The translations under genes and the position numbers were made by a program. Below, one piece after another: positions 14,101 through 15,750 of a stretch of DNA of 15,750 nt. This stretch comes from Candidatus Omnitrophota bacterium (GTDB lineage: Bacteria > Omnitrophota > Gorgyraeia > Gorgyraeales > Gorgyraeaceae). Positions within the stretch are counted from its first letter, which is position 1, and each line of letters opens with the position of its first letter. The notes under the pieces are model-generated. The model made no database searches. It saw only the letters and a list, made by a program, of their open reading frames with translations, and had not been told where the DNA came from. The stretch is taken from positions 1 through 15,750 of the forward strand of contig JAHIUV010000097.1 of the NCBI GenBank assembly GCA_018817035.1, written 5' to 3'.

Positions 14101-15750
14101 TTTTACCGGGATTTTAATAAATATCTATGCGATTATCCAAGGTGAAGCCAAGGTCAGAACTTCCGTAACAATAACAGATGCTACGGCGTTTGACGGTAAC
14201 ATTACCCACGCAATAGCCACGACTACATATGAATATACTGACGGCACAGAGACAGACGAAGAATTGCCAGCTGAATATTTCAATCCTGACGGAACATTGA
14301 AAGACGAATATTTAGATGCTGACACGGGCGAATTAAAAATCGGCATCATAAAGCATATTGATAGTGACTCAATCACCGAAGGTCAGGATATTTTTGGCAG
14401 CGCTTATACCTCTACTACCATAAATACATATACCTTTATAGAAGGCCAGCCCAGGGTATTATCAGCAGAGACAACCAGGACTGATGAGACATTTATGGGG
14501 ATTACGGCGAGTTCAGTTTCTTATATGGAATATGAATATGGTTCTTATGTAGATCCTGAGACCGGAAGAGAATCAGAGATATCTGTCATAGGCGCGACAG
14601 GTTATACAGACGCTTCAGGCAGAGATGTATTCGGCGGGACATACAATACCCATACTGACAATATTTACGCAATAGAAAAAGGTCAGCCTGTTTTGGTAAG
14701 CGCTAATTCAACTACTGCGGGAGGGAGCCTTGACCTGTTCGGATGCCCCAATGATACACAGTCTGTTGTAACATATGTTTATTCTGAGGTAACCGGTATA
14801 GACGGAAGGACAACATCTCTCGCGACTTCTACGATAACCACCAACAAATTCGCGGGAGAGGATATATTTGGTAATAGCAGGGAATCTACACAGTCCCAGA
14901 TTATTGCTTCAGATTATGGCTTATGTGATTTTATAGATCCTCGTACCGGAGAGCCTGTAAGCTACTGGGGTATCATAAATGCCGTAGAAACAGTTCCTAT
15001 GGTGACCGCTGGAATAGATACTTTCGGGAATAGCTTTACTGTTGTAAGTACTAATACATTTGAAGCAGGCGGAGAACATTTCGGTAAAAATGTCGGCACC
15101 AGAGTATCAACTGTCACTACCGGTAAAGATATGTTCGGCGCTTCATACACAACTACCTCTAATACTACAAATACGTATGCTCTTCAGAGTGACGGTAATG
15201 GCAAATACGCGTACCTGACCAGCACTGCTGTTACAGAAACAAGAAATGTAAAAGAAGATATTTTTGGGAATAACAACAGTATAGTTTCTCCGGAAAAAGT
15301 CACAAATACTTACGGGATAATTTTTGCTCCCGATAGTCTTCCTATCTGGGGAGTAACAAGTGCTGTCGGAACTAATCCGCTTGTTACGGAAGGCGTAGAT
15401 ATATTTGGCAATAGTTTTACTACCACTACTACAAATCAGATATATGAGTGTAAATATGGTGTACCGGTAGCTACAAAGGTAATCACTGAGACAAGCGGAA
15501 CAAATTTGTTTGGCTCAGAATATTATTCTAAATCAGAATCCATTAATACGCCTGAGCTTTATACTGAATCAAGCGGCCGCATGGCTTATATGATAATGTC
15601 TTCAGTTAGCACTTCAGTGGACAATTGGAGTGAAGACATCTTCGGTAACAAGACAACTCTTACACAAGGCTCAGTAGTAGTAAACACCTACTCTAAAACA
15701 ACCGGTCCTAACAACGAAACCATCTGGGGCATAGTAAGCGCGAATGAAAC
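8147..15750 (+). CDS. giant secreted repeat protein with two C39-like domains (5' part, runs off the window)
   Basis: At least 2,534 codons are open without a stop. The start has an AGGGGG ribosome site (8133-8138) just after the riboswitch terminator. Residues 1-29 are a signal peptide: K-K-W-I-K, a hydrophobic core at 12-24, and a cleavage site after A-W-A (27-29). Residues about 65-165 are charged and helical. Then follow RHS/YD-like beta repeats (to about 460) and three [DN]-x-F-G units (469-540). The first C39-like domain has Cys644, His731 and Asp747. A Trp/Asp-rich part (about 810-910) leads to calcium-loop motifs at 1218 and 1244. The second C39-like domain has Cys1644 and His1730. 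A proline hinge near 1795-1806 precedes thirteen further [DNE]-x-F-G units from 1855 onward. It is probably exported and surface-exposed, perhaps an adhesin or processed surface fibre. Sequence composition is Thr/Ser/Asp/Tyr-rich. No function is proven. Confidence 0.85.
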   Translation, partial: MLDWQNKKWIKVIAVTVVVTFLVYDVAWAMDFSPMAISSAPSASSQGLIPRISDFVSKNILKRTQIQDKSETTEILFRTQLVPHKRYGESSGFLRKEATENAIKRQMDFIRRHQRIETERINRDFTIYKINRGLYMDNVEKAQEAQNITQQVMKARGDTFESAAALSEFNYTINKDGSKIYYKDGLPSRILNEPVYDSIGQFSVKNTYNMAYSGRRLLLSYDSDITDSLGSVTKIQWRNGTYSDDSVWYASDDSAYGKYLTGYTEYITDSYGTMIVREWSATRDSYSGKKVTSYTEIIKDATGAIVSTSDWYNGTYDGDNLVGYNQTSTDAYGNVTLTTWSGKFENGRMIESSSIDEQINADNTTSVSKNKVTYSYDPANELTGASGSTDITGEAKDANGLTIYTYSGKTSQHYEILNGQLKPVYTETEMDQVNADTSTSRTTTRFDYIYNDRNVIVDASEFSKTTGTDIFGLEYTSTTISEYDVIASQPRRTSSDTETTSENIFGDTSKTVSHIEYIYDEMGNFSEEGATGYTDTTGVNLFGEAYSTHTINVYEIINGQPKLITSETTPNAPNPTEDLGTMLSRVEDMLFGIAESEGPEKEEKIQEAAEELGIERESIIDITMDMVYSIIAWLGKASTNVINCAVTALKNIFQGRSVEVEDTEIARQAILIDVLTGVITPENAKGELELSFYSMVKTAENNGVVLNAVNITEDQLKNIITPAIAHVGGDHYVVVTGVSNAQVTYMDSGEEIVKDIDEFMYMFDGNILITDVPVGASVIDFAAMKEIKGADEADATTPPASHLSSSPSFGTEKGTWSPSDDGLWKWEKSDAWQDGDEVWSDSSHYDDGNWITAYTKSAGSYDNGDYVSSTYDGTGSNTNNSYFTKEDWGDGGVHIAMYDDENGGFELFRNKKTAFDKKEIEYHTWTGNRDDPTSYSLTVITGINIYISNFSEVGVSYIDAVNNKDIGVEYATYYSKSQGKVDPKDPDSALDGKWSVTYATIDREAGDIYKIDGLSWNNEGAITTAVSLERVIGGDVIIKEGKEQRSFYAIRNDFSYCDAEGNPIDPFIDGSVVNGNSGPISGWTTTGTLPAGYDFKINYNYDEYGLGLVENLTINIAGSEVSLDLLAFDSSSGELKVVREDAEGTITKYVTFTNPYDTSEKVTSKVTFNISVDKDGYVEIRATYDSYEWTKEEYVKTIEGGAVEGKLDDAKERWIVGDTNGDGYISGYGEGYWDEENSVWVSQDMDGDEVISQTEGYYDTETATWVETSLGLDPENEIKVDAYTVERTKTSNTGYVRFNVIDSTSRSYDLYQNSAAIINALKQAVIDKDASSDVSMYDAALVSGSTLSFTQAVSINEDGIVSVTREYNSLGITQEITGLRVSADAGSINDGIWSAFTVDAGTENALLPYSNSNVSYQALQYGIGIGIVENNVELKLVNPPDNPTISGVTPNYMADPTGVFLASGESPLMITMDADSSEISYILKETQAGAVALYKPEEEVTLDKIRFVSHETDEELYVEYKGEAVVVYMIDAKGVETSIELIADKAYATTRVEPRHSVEMESVLYEDETGTATKTILVQLKENASNALNVSLSLAGNVINRVIEFLKLRMEQLGSGVNNFIEQAGGLDKVADWLKRMGTYVINCAVRALYNTFSKLGVSVSMEDIAVETILSDLSSGRISPDQSPILYTSFYTLHKVAYSKGMDLKLYNISVEDLESIEGPYIAQVGGDHAIVITKVENGIVSLIESDGKLYNVSIEEFAEEFNGFILSNRGPPGAEEVILPLISPITAAGKTLPPEPPVPADPEWTEGAKNWTNITTTSLDGSYTRTDSWVEYEYNANGVLIGAKGGALTWGNDIFGNTYYARRTDIYTIVLGETKIESSVTVTDSVNIDGTESISVGIMNYSYDASTGTLVSADCTGTISFDKFSKTEGELDEDDLAMIEEWIAEGKFAGYLSLLDTDNNGNNDTVAINAANLTVGDDIFGNPFTGILINIYAIIQGEAKVRTSVTITDATAFDGNITHAIATTTYEYTDGTETDEELPAEYFNPDGTLKDEYLDADTGELKIGIIKHIDSDSITEGQDIFGSAYTSTTINTYTFIEGQPRVLSAETTRTDETFMGITASSVSYMEYEYGSYVDPETGRESEISVIGATGYTDASGRDVFGGTYNTHTDNIYAIEKGQPVLVSANSTTAGGSLDLFGCPNDTQSVVTYVYSEVTGIDGRTTSLATSTITTNKFAGEDIFGNSRESTQSQIIASDYGLCDFIDPRTGEPVSYWGIINAVETVPMVTAGIDTFGNSFTVVSTNTFEAGGEHFGKNVGTRVSTVTTGKDMFGASYTTTSNTTNTYALQSDGNGKYAYLTSTAVTETRNVKEDIFGNNNSIVSPEKVTNTYGIIFAPDSLPIWGVTSAVGTNPLVTEGVDIFGNSFTTTTTNQIYECKYGVPVATKVITETSGTNLFGSEYYSKSESINTPELYTESSGRMAYMIMSSVSTSVDNWSEDIFGNKTTLTQGSVVVNTYSKTTGPNNETIWGIVSANE
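14966..15750 (+). repeat. 126-127-residue protein super-repeat (two full units and the start of a third)
   Basis: Units begin at the W-G codons at 14966, 15347 and 15725, i.e. 381 and 378 bases apart. Within each full unit three F-G motifs fall at matching offsets from the W codon: +51 (15017, 15398), +162/+156 (15128, 15503) and +291/+288 (15257, 15635). Both units share W-G-[IV]-x-x-A-V-x-T, D-x-F-G-N-S-F-T and E-D-I-F-G-N. The DNA has diverged, so this is a protein-level repeat. Confidence 0.75.

Noticed and set aside
13399..15150. Serine- and valine-rich minus-strand frames opposite the repeat region
   Set aside because: They mirror the Thr/Asp/Gly-rich repeats of the coding strand and have no start signals or families.
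8147..15750. Possible frameshift or split of the giant gene into several genes
   Set aside because: I read every codon in the frame of the 8147 ATG and found no stop; both C39-like domains and all F-G repeats are in the same frame.
14966..15750. CRISPR-like regular repetition
   Set aside because: The period is about 380 bases, conserved at the protein and not the DNA level, and within an open frame.

Overview
The window is bacterial: moderately AT-rich, with mostly clear Shine-Dalgarno sites, good sigma70-type -35/-10 boxes and tRNA genes that encode their own CCA. A c-di-GMP system sits beside a very long secreted repeat protein carrying C39-like cysteine-peptidase domains. That pairing recalls giant-gene lineages such as Candidatus Omnitrophota, but no rRNA or marker gene is present and the assignment is only a guess.

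Layout. Positions 1-162 are the 3' end of a LOG/TIGR00730-type gene. A membrane-anchored alpha/beta hydrolase follows (349-1212). Next is a YbiT-type ABC-F ATPase (1408-3024), preceded by an intrinsic terminator that may act as an attenuator. Positions 3025-3540 hold a cluster of palindromic repeats, a strong promoter, tRNA-Leu(GAG) and another hairpin. On the minus strand, 7171 down to 3540 is a tight three-gene operon: FIST-domain sensor, GAF histidine kinase, and a receiver-GGDEF response regulator. Its promoter (7207-7179) fires almost exactly at the first ATG, so the first message is probably leaderless. On the plus strand, 7379-7769 carries tRNA-Glu(CTC) and a small two-helix membrane protein. 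A 13-bp perfect inverted repeat follows. A consensus promoter (7905-7933) then drives a leader with a GEMM-I c-di-GMP riboswitch (8007-8101) overlapping an intrinsic terminator (8076-8125). Behind it a single open reading frame runs from 8147 off the end of the window, at least 2,534 codons. I read it codon by codon and found no stop.

How the parts fit. The FIST sensor, kinase and diguanylate-cyclase regulator look like one pathway that makes c-di-GMP. About 0.9 kb away and divergently oriented, the riboswitch reads that messenger, apparently as an ON switch. The controlled product has a signal peptide, RHS-like beta repeats, many D-[ILVTM]-F-G repeats, two C39-like domains whose cysteines are exactly 1,000 residues apart, calcium-loop motifs, and a 126-127-residue super-repeat that begins near 14966 and runs out of the window. 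The working hypothesis is a local signal-to-surface circuit: an environmental cue changes c-di-GMP, which permits synthesis of a giant surface protein with built-in protease-like modules. The circuit is inferred from adjacency and family knowledge and has not been demonstrated.
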